64,000 nt of DNA. Source: Emydura subglobosa (Eukaryota; Chordata; Testudines; Chelidae). This document shows, piece by piece, positions 23,410-35,000 of this stretch. The notes under the pieces are model-generated. The model was not told the DNA's origin. It did not search any database and worked only from the letters and a program-made list of their open reading frames with translations. A program made the position numbers and the translations under genes. The first letter of the stretch is position 1, and every line of letters begins with the position of its first letter. The DNA is taken from assembly GCA_007922225.1 (NCBI GenBank), contig ML680037.1, positions 2,338,876-2,402,875 on the forward strand, read 5' to 3'.

Positions 23410-23935
23410 GTGTGAACATCAGATTTGAATAATATACAGACTTGGATATTATCTGCACGCTATTAGCACTGGGATTATGGCAATCTCACAGTAATTTTAT
23501 GTAGATTTCAAAATGAATGAGAGAGATTCAAGCCTTGAGGCACTCCACAGGTGAATATTCTGTGCAGAAAGAGCTGCTTGGAAGAAAGCATGGAGACAGT
23601 TGTGCAAGAAATGGGCATTAGAGAAGGAGACAAGGGTCATTAAGGCTGGCAACATCTGCAGGAATGGAGGGGACGAGGGACAACACGATACAATACAAGG
23701 AAGGATAATTTGGGAGGAATAAAATTATTCAAGGCTGTGAACACAACCATAAATGGATTGAACTTGATGTGGCAGAGAAGGGGGAGCTATTGCAGGGATT
23801 CAAAGAGAGGAGTGATGTAGTCAGAATGATGGGCAAGGAAGATGATCTTAAAAGATACATTTTGTATCGACTGGAGGGGGTGATGTAGGTGTCAAGGAGG
23901 CTAGTGAGGAGAAAGTTACAAGAGATGCATCTTAT
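23410..23935 (-). repeat. Old LINE-like interspersed repeat
   Basis: Phrases such as GAGGCACTCCACAGGTGAA, GGGATTCAAAGAGAGGAG, GATGGGCAAGGAAGATGATC and GACTGGAGGGGGTGATG belong to a widespread reptile repeat. Together with the 16985-17340 type it appears to be part of an L2-like LINE in antisense orientation. The class and strand are inferred; no domain can be read. Confidence 0.4.
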
Positions 23936-24540
23936 TTAGTCCTATGGGGGGAGGAGGGGACCTCCCGCATAACTTTTAGCCTAGTGATTAGAGCACACCC
24001 CTGTGATGTGGGTGACTCCTGGCTCAAGTCCTCTTTCTATGTAAGTGGGAGAAGGGATGTGGACTGGGATCTGCCATCTCTCAGGTGAGGGCCCTAACTA
24101 CTTGGGTATGGGATATTCTGAGGTGGGGATCCTTCAGTCTCTCCTGTTGAAGCTGATTCCCTTTGGATTAAATAATTAAAATATTCACTGGACCTAAGAG
24201 AAAGAGAGCAAGCATGAGACTGTTTCTGAAGCATGGTGGTTAGAGCACTCACCAGACAGGTGGGGTACCTGGTACCCAGGTCCCCATTTTATTTATTTAT
24301 CCCAAATGGAACAGCTTCAGAGGAGAGAGTGAGGAAGCCCCACAACAGAATGTCCCATAATCCAGCGGTTAGAACACTCACCTCAATGGTGACAGATCCC
24401 ACTTCAAATCCCTTCTCCCTCATCAGGCAGAGGGAGGACTTGAACCAGGAGTCACCCATATCCCATGTAGGTACCCTGACCACGGTGCTAAAAGTTATGA
24501 TGGAGGGTTGCCTTCCCCCTGTTTCTTGCTAAATCAGCAT
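23936..24540. repeat. Cluster of tRNA-like SINE modules
   Basis: Three direct modules (23982-24035, 24233-24287, 24358-24412) contain variants of GGTTAGAGCACTCACC followed by a B-box-like phrase such as GGCTCAAGTCC or CTTCAAATCCC. An inverted module lies at 24432-24495 (GACTTGAACCAGG, then ACCACGGTGCTA). These are tRNA-derived SINE heads, not tRNA genes: no cloverleaf with intact acceptor stem can be formed. Confidence 0.55.
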
Positions 24541-24737
24541 AGGCACCTAATCCCAAAGAACGGGAGATGCCTCCCTGAAGTCTGGATTTAGACATCTATC
24601 TCCAAGAGAGGCAGAGTTTAGCACATACCCCTTTGCTTCACACTACCCAGTGGCTATTTTAAGTAAGGAGTCACCTAGCATGCTGGCTTTTGTGAATCAC
24701 AGTCTAAAGTGCCTATCTCTCCTAGACGCTTAACTCA

Positions 24738-25036
24738 GGGTATGTCTACACTGATGGCGGCAAAGTCACCACCGTCAGATCAATCTATCTGGATCAACTG
24801 AGCGGTCAGAGAAGACCCGCTCAGTTGATCCAGAAGTCAACGCAGTAAAACCTCCCCCTCAAATGGCGTAGCGCTGTGTTGACGGGAACACGTTTCCCAT
24901 TGGCGCAGTGCAGTGACGATGCCGCGCAGAAGGGAAGCACAGACGTTGATGGGAGTTATGCGAGCTACTCTGCGTAGCTTACATAACTCCCATTGACTGC
25001 TGCCGAATTGCCTGGTAAATGTAGATCAGGACTCAA
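24738..25036. mobile_element. MITE with internal perfect hairpin
   Basis: Ends are GGTATGTCTACACTG at the left and a diverged inverted GTAAATGTAGATC at the right. Inside, 24788-24805 and 24817-24834 are perfectly complementary over 18 bases (TCTGGATCAACTGAGCGG on the left arm). A second inverted pair, GGGAGTTATGCGAGCTAC and GTAGCTTACATAACTCCC, lies at 24951-24990. A multi-hairpin interior is usual for MITEs. Confidence 0.65.
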
Positions 25037-25317
25037 GCTTTGTGGTTCCTGTGATTTCTAGGCACCTAAAAGTCAGGCACAGCAATGCTCAGTGTCACAA
25101 GTACCTTTGTGAATCTAGCCTTAGGAGACTATTTCTTTCAAGACAACCTCTTAGTAGAATTTCCCTCAGAGGATACTCTCAGAGGAGAACATTCCAGTCT
25201 GAAATAAGGAGAAATTCCCCAATTCCTTCTAATAGGGTGACACTCACACAGTTTGCAAAAACCTCTAAAAATTCTGATCCTGTCTCATCACTTAAATAAG
25301 ATCTGCCATACATAAAC
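25037..25317. other. Intergenic, nothing recognised
   Basis: An 85-codon frame at 25042-25299 on the plus strand shows no domain; it is taken as chance. Confidence 0.5.
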
Positions 25318-25400
25318 TAAGGATTAAATCCTGAACTCACTGAAGTAAGTGGAAAAACTTCTATTGACTTCAATAATGCCAGGATTGCACCCTATATATG
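25318..25400. repeat. Palindromic MITE remnant
   Basis: GGATTAAATCCTGAACTC at the left and TGCCAGGATTGCACCC at the right flank TTCTATTGACTTCAATAA. The design matches the element at 1384-1456. Confidence 0.5.
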
Positions 25401-25469
25401 TGTAATGTTTTCCCCTCTCTGTAAAAGGCATTTATAAAGAATTCCCAGAGTCAAGTGTGAAAAGTAGTC

Positions 25470-25705
25470 TCAGGGTTTGTACATGGGAAAGTTGCCCTGG
25501 TTTAACTTAGCTTGTTTTTTAAACCAATTTAGCTAAAGTGGTGCAAAAGGATGTTTTGACACTCTGCTTTCAGTATAAGAGTGACCAATTTTGGTTTAGC
25601 ATAAACTGATTCCACATAGATTTAAACTAAACCAAATAAACTTGATTTAAAACAAAATAACTAACCAAATCAGTTTAAATCACACCTTTACTTCAACCTA
25701 GTGCA
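25470..25705. mobile_element. MITE remnant rich in AAACC/GGTTT
   Basis: The segment opens with GGGTTTGTACATGGGAAAG, continues CTGGTTTAACTTAGC, and contains TTTAAACCAATTTAGCTAAAG. Later it has the inverted phrases TTTAAACTAAACCAAAT and AATCAGTTTAAATCACACC. The phrase order is that of a common reptile MITE. Ends are too worn for a target duplication. Confidence 0.5.
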
Positions 25706-25714
25706 ACTTTCTTC

Positions 25715-25815
25715 TTCTTTATTTATTTGTATTGCCGTAGTGCCTAGGAGCGTTAGTCATGGACCAGAGCCCCATTGTGCTAGGCCCTTGTATAGATAAC
25801 CACTAAAGGTCCCAA
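25715..25815 (-). repeat. MIR/L2-type SINE tail
   Basis: TTATTTGTATTGCCGTAGTG, CCTAGGAGCGTTAGTC and ATGGACCAGAGCCCCATTG are the reverse complement of the tail seen at 3650-3770. Only the tail is present. Confidence 0.6.
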
Positions 25816-27254
25816 GTTCAAATAGTCTCATCCTGAGTCTGCTATGTCATCTTGGCTTCTTACTGTCCAGTATTCCACTGACAGCTTCTTGGGATTGGGG
25901 TACTGCAAGCAGGACCCAAACATAATTTTTTGGGGCCCAGTACAAGCATGTAATATGGGCCCCCTCCCACACACACACATACCACAGTCCCTCATCCCAT
26001 ACATACAATTTCATGAGCCATGAAAATGTTTTTCCTCATGGTAATAGGAGTTGCAGCCTGGGCCGGGCCCCTCAGGGCCTCCAGGTCCCAGTAAAGTGTA
26101 CCCTTTCCCCCACCCCATGTGGGGGCCCTGACTGCAATAGTTGTTGCACATTCATAGGATCCACCAATGTCCCTAAAACCGGACCAATCCCAGCTGGAAT
26201 TGACCTCAGTGGGACATGCTGGATGCTCAGCACTTTTGAAAATCAGAGCACTTATTTCAGTTCCTAACTATGGTTTCAGGAGCCAAACTTTAGGCTCCTG
26301 ATTTTGAAAAACATGAACAGAATTTTCATCTAGTGCAGAATGTTGCTGCCAACTCTTAATTTGGCAGGCTGTTTTGAACAGATAACACGTGTGCTCTGTA
26401 AAGTCTCCCAGTCTGATTTGGAGTGGAATGAAAAGTGTTAGTTATCATCTATTAAACTTTCAATGGCCTGGCACATGGTTATCTTGGAGATCACTTTCTC
26501 TCATATGCCTGAGTGGCAGTTGTGTTCCACTGGAAAACATATGCTGTCAGTCCTTAAGGTTCAACCCTAGGGGCATGTGCCAGAGTATTCTTACTGAAGA
26601 ACACTTGGTCTTGAATTTGCTCACTCTTACAGTGGCTAGAACCTGAGTTTGGCAATTTGTAGGGCTCAGCGCAAGATATATTTGTACTCTCTGTTTTTTC
26701 TTAAATTGAGTTTGTAAACAGAGATAATTAATCCCAAAATGAGGATGGTAGTGTTGGTTTGCTTCAGGCCAAATTGCTAACAGTTGTTAATTTTAATTTC
26801 TGTGGTGTGCTCACATAGACAGATGTATTTTAATTACACAAATAAACATTGGACTTCGCTTTCATTTCAATTGCAAACAGTTGTTAGGCTCATAGATACA
26901 AGCTTGTTGGAGGCAGCTCTTTGCTACCACTTGCTGGCCAGAACAGGACAAAGCATCAGAAAACAGCCTTTGAAAAACATTTTTGTAATTATGTTGTATC
27001 ATCTATCACCCGGCATAAGAGGGAACTAGAGGACATTTTATTTTCTCACTCAGGATGTAATTGACCCTTGTCCAGACAACCAGTTCTCAGCCATTGCATG
27101 ACTTAAGTCCCACTTTGAGGGTTTAAGTGGAATTTATGATAGTACTGATCGTCAGGTCAGTTATGAATTTTACCCTAAATATCTTTGCCATCTTCATTGT
27201 ATTTATCACCCTGGACCTGCAAATTATTCCCATCCACTTTGTGTAATTTGTTGG
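25816..27254. other. Intergenic, no gene recognised
   Basis: A short CA repeat is present near 25968. Frames at 26013-26267, 26389-26646 and 26784-27029 have no recognisable domains or splice context. Confidence 0.5.
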
Positions 27255-27400
27255 TTTTAAATTAATAGAACTGAAGACTAGAAAGGACCATTAGATCATC
27301 TAATCTGGCCTACTCTAGATCATAAACGATTATATTTCATCCAGTTACCTTGTATTAAGCCCAATAACTTGTGTGTGATGAAAAATGTAACCTGCATTTG
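27255..27400 (-). mobile_element. CR1 LINE 3'-end fragment
   Basis: TAATAGAACTGAAGACTAG, then AAAGGACCATTAGATCATCT and AATCTGGCC, read as the reverse complement of a CR1 3' end. The match is short and diverged. Confidence 0.45.
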
Positions 27401-28249
27401 GCTGAAGCATATCTTTTCGTCTCCCAACATCTTCCTTTGCCCGCATTCCCTTCATATAAAGGCTAAAAGGGTTAATGTCTCACAAATCTAGAGGGAAAAC
27501 GCACAACAGTCTTTGAGCAAATGTAAATGCATATACAGGATTTACATAGCAAAGAGGTTTTACAAATTTTACAGATACATACAGGGCTCCTATCAACATT
27601 AAGTGCAATTAGATAACAAATAGAAACACCGAACGTTAGACAGACATCTACCAGGACCATAAAAGAAGCCACTTGCAGATATTATTTCAGAAAAAGTAAA
27701 ATCATGAGACCCAGACATATACATGCAAAGCCTATTGTCCCAGGGTGGATGGCTACCTGAGCAATAACAAGTCTGTAATGACTTTAGATGTCTGGGGCTG
27801 CACGCACACTACTCTTGCTCAGCATGTCTCTGCCCTGTACTGATAGGTGCAGGTAACCCATTGAATCCCATTTGTGATGGGAATTAGGGATTTTAATTAT
27901 TCCCCATGAATGAGGAATTCCCAGTAAGTGCACATCGTAAGCTCACGTTGGTAAAATCCCTGCCATTTGTACACCCTGCTGCTACTACTGATTGGATGGT
28001 TTAGTGAAGTCCTCAGATTGGCCCACCCAGGATCAGTCATGGCCCTGGCAGAGCTCTGAGAAGATAGTCTAACTTGACTATCTAAACTAGACAAAGTGTC
28101 AGAAAAAGATTTCCACAGGTTAACCAGCAGAAAACTCATTATCTGGGTTAGGCAAGCCATCTTGGGCTTGGACTAGGGTGAAAAATCCCCCTCCATCGCC
28201 CCGATGGCCACACAGCTGTGGTTGAGTCAGACTGACAGCCTTGGACCCC
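27401..28249. other. Intergenic, no gene recognised
   Basis: Minus-strand frames at 27472-27672 and 27897-28160 carry no known domain. GC content rises toward the next block. Confidence 0.5.
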
Positions 28250-29560
28250 TCTCTGTGTGCTGGATGGGACCCTGGCAGTAGGGGCCCTGGTGCGGAGAGG
28301 GCTGGGCAGCCTTCTTCATTCTTACTCTGTTCCTGCCATGCGGCTAGGGGGAAGGAGGGTGAGGCTGGTGGAGGGGGTTTCTTCCATCAGTGCTAGTCCA
28401 TCACCTAGTCACCATGGTGCCTTCCTCTGTGCATATACCCAAGCTGCATGCCAAGCTGTCATCCCCCACCTAGCCAGCTGTCCGTCCCTGTCTCTGAGAT
28501 GGTCCTCCCTGACTCCATGCTGCCCCAGCATGTGCGAGTGCTCAGAGAAGGATGGGACTGGATGGGCAGGTGACCAACTACAGGTTGGGGTGCTGGATGC
28601 AGGTGGTAGCCAGAAGTGTGTGTAGGAGTCAGCCAGGGGAGTGACTCCAGTCATGTCTGCCTCCCAGGCATGCTGGGAACAGAGGGTAATCCTGGATCCC
28701 TGGGAGAGGGCAAGGCTGTGGTGTGGGTTCCTCAGTGCACCTTCTGGGATGGTGCTCTGTTGAGGCATGCGAAGCCGTCTGGCAGATGTTGAGCACCACT
28801 TTGTGTACCATCCGTCGTGATCCATCTCACTGCAGGTGGGAAGTGGCAGTGAGGGCTGGAAACCCTTGAGGCACAAGAACCATTTCCCTTATCCAGGTCC
28901 CAGGTATCTGTTGATCTCCACTAGCCTGACAGCCCTGGGAGGTGAGAGTTCAAAGACTTGCACAGACTGGGAACACCCCATAGGTATGCCAAGTTGGGAA
29001 GGATGTCTGATGCCCTTGCCACCTTGGCACACCCTTGTCTGCAGGAAGCCTGGGACAGAGAAGGGTTACCCTGCCTCCCTCTCTGTGGTGGGGCCAAAAG
29101 GCAATGGCCCATCTGCCTCTCCCCTCCATCCAGAACCCCCATGAGGAGGAAAGGGCTGGGGCAGGAAGGCTGGTGACCAGCGTGGACAAGGAACGCCCCT
29201 GCAGGTCCGTCTTCGGTCACACAGGAGAAGGGGTGATGAATAATGCAGTGAGCTGCCAGAATTAATGTGAATTGCACAACATGTTGATCACTGACATTTC
29301 AAATGCACTTGTGGCCCTGGGTTCCTCCTAGGACTACACCTGTCTGAGCATCACTTGAATATGGTGGCGATGGTGGGACACAGCCCTGTGCTGAGCCTGA
29401 CCACATCTCCCCACTCTGCTGGAGAAATGGCTGGGGGCAGTCACAAGTACCAGGGTTCGTCTGTGTGCACCTTTTCCTGTCCTTGGGAAGGGGAGCCCAG
29501 GACAACACCATCTTCGTCCTACCAAGGTCAGACCTGATGTCCTGGATTCTTCACTTTGGG
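28250..29560. other. GC-rich ORF-dense block, unassigned
   Basis: About 1.3 kb is clearly GC-richer than its surroundings and open in several frames. These include 28409-28876 (minus, 155 codons), 28257-28625 (plus, 122) and 28921-29277 (minus, 118). None is recognisable, CpG is not unusually dense, and no splice pattern links them. It is probably the interior of an old GC-rich transposon, like the hAT element at 57416-58888, or part of the neighbouring retroelement debris. A coding function is not supported. Confidence 0.4.
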
Positions 29561-29564
29561 GAGC

Positions 29565-29960
29565 TCACGTCATGATGGGTGTGGGCGGTCTGATTCAGTG
29601 GGTAGAACCGAGAGTCAAGCCTAATGGTTGGAGCAGAAGTAGGGTCTGATGGTTGGCACAGGAATCCGGAGCCAAGCGTCAAGCCAGGAGTCAGAGCCAG
29701 ACTCAGAAACTAAGATTCAAGCCTAAGATCGGAGTCTCAGTCAGGATTCAGGAGTCTAGCTGGGGATCAGCGCCAGAGAACAGAGCTGGAGTCTGAAGCA
29801 GGGCACAAGAGTGGGTCTGTTGTAGCAGCAGGCTGGGCACTGCTGGGTTGCATAGGCTGTCATGTACTTTGTGAACAAGATAAGTTGCAGAGCTGCTACT
29901 AGGCCAAGCTTCTGTACCAGATATGGACTGGCCATAGAGCTTCCTTCTCCCAGAGAGACA
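29565..29960 (+). repeat. Interspersed repeat, LTR-like, copy 2
   Basis: The segment is composed of degenerate GGAGTCAG, GAGCCAGACTCAG and AGTCTCAGTCAGG phrases after CCTAATGGTTGGAGCAG. It matches the style and order of 480-870. The CTAATGGTTGGAGCAG start is reminiscent of gypsy LTRs in turtles. It could belong with the gypsy fragment nearby, but the strands are opposite. Confidence 0.45.
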
Positions 29961-30599
29961 CTCGTGGGACAGCAGGCCTAGGGGTCAGACTGCAGCCAAA
30001 CAGTCTCTCCGAGCTCTTCTGGGTAGCTGGTCAAGTCACAGTTTGTCGCCCCCCTCCTCCTGCAGCCCGCCAGGATCTCTCAGGTGGCCAAGGAAAGGTA
30101 GGGGGGGCCCAGGCCCTCAGTCTCCACCAGGTCCCAGCTCAGGGCCCAAGGGGAGAGAGGTGAGGGGTGGCTCTCAGTCCCTTCTGGCTGCCACTCCAGA
30201 TCAGCCTGCCTAGGGCTGCTTCCTATCTTCCCTGCTTTCCATTCAGTTTAGGGTGCGGCTCCAGCCTTCTCCTTGCACAATCTCAGTAATTCAGAGCCTC
30301 AACTGGGTGGGGTGGCGGCTACCCAGCTCACTCTCAGACTTGAGTTGTTCCCACAACTGGGAGAAGGGAGGCAAACGGTGGGGTCAGCCCCAGCCTCCCG
30401 GCTGAGTCTTATTACAATCCCTGTCCTTCCCCTGTAGAGCACTCTGCCTCAGCAGACACTGCCTGTTTGCCTTTTTGCAGCCTCCTTCACTCTCCTGCTG
30501 CCTGACTGTCAGAGCTTCCTTTGAAGCAGGTCTCCACAGGGAGCATGCCTGGCAGCTGCTGAAGGGCAGGACCTTCTTGGTGCAGGAAAGCTCCACCAA
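29961..30599. other. GC-rich intergenic or retroelement debris
   Basis: The 71-codon minus frame at 30384-30599 lies directly next to the gypsy pol fragment and could be retroelement debris. No motif can be named. The rest shows nothing recognisable. Confidence 0.4.
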
Positions 30600-31560
30600 T
30601 CATTTAACCTTAGTGTGGGGTCTGTAAACCCCGTCACGTACCCCCCCCCCTCAGGCTGGTTGCTTCAGGATTGGTCTGTGCAGACAGCGTCCCCTCCATC
30701 CTGGAAAAATAAATCCATATTCTTATGGTCACATCCTGCTTCATGTAGAACCTCAGACTTGTATGGCTGCAGTGAGAAGTATCCGTGCATAATCAGGGGT
30801 TATGCGCTTTCATGGCATTCAGCCATCGAAGGGGTGTATGATCCATCACAAGATGGAATGTCTGTTCCCATAAGTAATAGTGGAGAGCTTCAATGGCCCA
30901 TTTTACTGCCAAGGCCTTCTTCTCTGTTACTGGGTATGCCACTTCTCAGGGAAACAATTTTTGGCTGAGGCAACGGATTGGGTGTTCTTCTCATTCCACT
31001 TCTTGAGACAATACAGCCTCCAGGCTGACATCAGAAGCATCCATCCGAAGGATTAAAGGTTTAGAAAAATCAGGGTGGAATAGGACAGGCTCCCAAATCA
31101 GTTAATCTTTCAATTTATTGAAAGCCGTGGCACAGTTCAGAGACCACCAGACCTTCTCGGAGGCTGCATCTTTCACCAGGTCCATCAGTTGGGCTGCAAT
31201 CATGGCAAAATCCAGAACAAACCACCTATAATAACCCATCAGTTCCAGGAAATGTCTTACCTGCCTCTTCATAGTGGGTTCAAGGCATTCTTTAGAGCTT
31301 GGACCTTTCTGACCAATGGGTGCAGGCACCCCTCTCCATTGTACACCCCAGGGACATCACCTCTCAATTAGCTAGGAGGCACTTAACAGTGTTATCGTTA
31401 AGGCCTGCAAGACCACTGCAATATGTTTTAAATGCTCGTTCCATGACTTCCTATGGATGATGACGTCATCCATGTATACGGCTGAATACTGGTCATGAAG
31501 GGTAACCCCTTCCTATAGTTGCCGTGGGGTTTGCCTACTCAGTCATACAGTACCACTAGC
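30600..31560 (-). pseudogene. Ty3/gypsy pol fragment (RT to RNase H)
   Basis: Read on the minus strand. The segment near 31450-31480 gives a YMDDVIIHRKSWNEHLKH-like RT catalytic block. The frame at 31329-31102 gives VRHFLELMGYYRWFVLDFA and then AAFNKLKD, the RT connection region of Ty3/gypsy elements. Further down (about 31040-30780) TDASDVSLEAVLSQEVE and KKALAVKWAIEALHYYL are RNase H blocks. Stops and frame changes interrupt it, and protease, integrase and LTRs could not be placed. It is a decayed LTR-retrotransposon copy. Confidence 0.8.
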
Positions 31561-34500
31561 AAAATATTTGTCACCTTCCCCACTCTGGTAGCTCACATGA
31601 CAGTAGTCTGTACTGCAGATTTGAGGGTCCAGTGGTCAAATCCTCCTGAAAAGATGGGTGGGGTCCTTACGGTTGCATATGATGGAATATGTTGTTCCAG
31701 GTTTTCTTTGTTTGGTTATGTAATTCACACAGCAGGAAAACATGACACACAATGAAACACATGTTCCACATTTTGATAATCTGACACACATTTGGGTTAC
31801 TTGTGTCACACACTGGCATGTGGGAAAGTAAAAATGGAGGCTGGCCTATGTTAATGTAAGCCTTTAGGCCTGATCCTACTCTCTCCCACAGTACTTCCAC
31901 TTAGCTCAGTGGATTTATGCTTCTGTATACTGCTCTGTGAGGAGAGACCTCGCTAGAGTGGGAAGAAGGGATAGAAAGGGGATTGCTGCAGAGGCAAGGG
32001 GAAAATTTTTCTTTTATGTATATAAACCCAATTAAGGCAGGAGCCAATGCCTATTTCAGGTGCAAATCTGATCCACTCTCTGGCATGGACAAGTTGGCCA
32101 AATATCTGGAAAGAAAAAATTTGGGTAAACTATTGTGGTACCAACATTTCCCCCTAGAAAAAGACCAGAATATGGAAATGCAATTTAGAAACAGTCTCTG
32201 CTGTGTATCAAATACAGCTATGGAGATAATTTAAAAGTGTGGGAGAGATTTGTGTTCAGTGTAAATTCAGGGCTGTGGGGCTAAAGGAACTCATACTCTG
32301 GTCCTATGAGAGAGGCCTAGTAAAGGGAAAAGCAGACAAAAATAGCAAGCTAGCCTATAACAGTACTCCCTGTGAAAGAGCTTTTGATGAGGCAATGGAA
32401 ATCTCCCAGAATTCTTGGAAAACAGGAGTGCATGGAGCTCATCTCAGACAGGCATGGTTCAAAACATCTGAGTACAGCTGCGGAAGATTGGTGGAACATA
32501 CTCAGTGAAATTTAAGAAAACACCCAGCCATTAGTTGCAGTAAGTCTTTTCTGTAATAAAAAATATGGAAACTAGCTAATGTGTGTGAAACAGGAATGTT
32601 GTAACAGCTTCACTGCAAAGTAATTCCATATCTACACATTAAAATCAACCTGAGTAGGGAGAAGCCACTACTGATTTCTGTTTTGACAAAGATTGAAGGT
32701 CAGTCAAAATCTTTTAAAGACTAACTACAATCAGTATTTTCTAATTTTAAGCTGACTCCAAGTCCGTATGTTTCAATTCTTGAATGGGATAAGCATACAT
32801 GCACATTAATTTAATGCTCATTTATAAATTTGCACTGAGTTTGAATTAACCTCTCCACCCTGGGGGGGGGGCCCTCTAGATCAGGGTTGAGGCACATGGT
32901 GGGGCGTGGGTTGGGGGAATGGAGCGTTGGGGAAGCTTTCACTACTTCTGTCTGTGCTCCACATGTTCTGTGGACTTTGGCTGACAGGAACACCAGAGTC
33001 GCATGTCACTTTTCTCAAGCACTAAACTCACTTAAAATGAAAAACAGAAAGAACAGTTATGCACCAAAGAAAATTACATTCTTTGAAAACAAATTTAAAA
33101 GAAAGTGATCTAAAAATGAGCCTAATTAATACTTGATAGTTGATAATTTATTGAGTCCTTCCTGTGAATAAACTTTTCCTATTAACAATAAGTAGGTACA
33201 TTTTGTCAGAAACTTAGTTATTTATGTTTAGTAATTTATGATTACACATTGTACAAGAAACAAGGCACTAAAATGTACAGCTAGTCACCCTTATTACAAA
33301 CTCTGTGAGTTTCAGACATACAATGTAGGTATCTCCTCAGTTGATGCCAGTTATTGAACAGCTTCCTCATGTTACTTCTGATACATTTCTTACATCCTGA
33401 ACCATTACAAAGTATACATTTTAGAGCCCTACTGAAAAATAAGCTTTTGTCCACTTTAGAAATTGTTTCTGTAAGAAAAACAATGAATTTTGTCATGAAA
33501 ACTAGCTACACAATAAGGTGATAAAACAAACAAACAAACAAAAAAACCCTGTTCCTCACATTTGCAAAAAAGTAAAGTACAAGTTCCCCAGTTATGGAAA
33601 TTAAAATGTGGGCATAACTAGTTTAAAAAAAAATGCTTTAAAAAATTTCCCTCTGTACAATTCCAGAAACTAATTCTGTGAGGGGAAGAAATAGCTTTGG
33701 TAATGTTTTGAGGTACTAAAATACTAACCCAATACTTTACAAATAGTTAAGACAATGGAGGCAGCTATAACAATAAAATCAAATTGGCCCAATGAAAAAC
33801 TTTGGTCCAAAAAGGGTTTTCGTCCAATGAATCATACATAGGTTTCAATGTCGTTTTAAAAACTAACTGCATCTTCAATAAAAGACAAAGACCACAAGAG
33901 ATATCATCTAATACTCTGTTAAAATACATAGTATCAGAAAGAATTTATACATTTTCAGATATGTTTAATACAAATAGGCCAGTATGTAAATGCTAATTTT
34001 GTATTAGATGCTCACCAACTATAGAAGCACAAACACTGTACAATGTAATTTATACATTGTTAAAATACAACAGACTCTAATGGTACATAATAAATACAAC
34101 CCAGTGTAAATTAAGAGTGGCTACCTGATGGTTTGACCAGTTGCACAAGCAGCACTAAAAAGTGGAGTACATAGATTCAAGTTTTCTCTTGGGATTCTCA
34201 GACTCTTGGGGTGGCAATATTTTGGAGGTCATATTTTCAGTCTCTCTGCATTCAGAGTGTATTATTCTCTATCACTCTCAGCACACAGTGAAAGTGCGCC
34301 ATTTGGCTTTGAAGGATCGTAATAGTCTCCTTGATCAAGGATATTCCATAGCTGGTGAAACATAGGTGCAAAATAGGGGAAGTCTCTGCAGGATAAAACA
34401 AAATGAAAGTGGAGAGAACCTCTCACTATAACCTTCGATAATACCCTGAGTCATTGCCATGTGAAAGGAAAAGCTGACTTTTCTGAGGTAAGGTAAAGCT

Positions 34501-34765
34501 TCTTAAAAGGGGGCCAACCTCCTGTAGCTCTACAGGGCTAGTAGTATGGTCACTGATAGCAACAGCACATTTAGAGACAAAAATTTTCACCCCCAATGCA
34601 TTCTTGCTTTTCTTCATGTGCATACTGAGTATTGTAAAAATGATTCCATAAAAACACATGGTACCTAACAGTCAAATATATTTTAAGTGATTCTCATTGG
34701 TTTGTCAGAAAATATCTCAAAGATCATAGAAAGAAATTAATGAAAAACTACACATAAAGGTCATT
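31561..34765. other. Intergenic, no gene recognised
   Basis: Frames at 31983-32234, 32239-32508 and 33281-33496 were inspected and have no recognisable family. A G run at about 32862-32870 and an AAAC microsatellite at about 33524-33545 are present. No transposon could be named. Confidence 0.5.
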
Positions 34766-34769
34766 TTAC

Positions 34770-35000
34770 ACTAGAGGGATTATTTTTGGTTCATCATCCT
34801 TGTTGGGTGGGATTTTCAAAAGATGCCTAAGAGAGTTAGGTCCCCAACTTGCACTGAAATTCAGTGGTTTCTGAGGGTATACATCTCTCATGTTCTTCTG
34901 TAAATCCCATTCATAGTTTTGAAATGGTGGCTTCTCAAAAGCACTGAGCACACACAACTCCAACTGAAGTTTATGGGAGCTCAGCACCTCTGGAAACGAG
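34770..35000. repeat. MITE-like palindromic remnant
   Basis: The phrases GGGATTTTCAAAAGATGCC, GTTAGGTCCCCAACTTG and CACTGAAATTCAGTGG are followed by CTTCTCAAAAGCACTGAGC and AACTGAAGTTTATGGGAGC. This is the arrangement of a worn palindromic DNA-transposon relic. Ends are not defined. Confidence 0.4.

Noticed and set aside
23982..24495. tRNA genes
   Set aside because: Only A/B-box-like phrases; no complete cloverleaf or acceptor stem pairing.
31983..32508. Two consecutive plus frames, possible exon pair
   Set aside because: No domain resemblance and no convincing splice sites between them.
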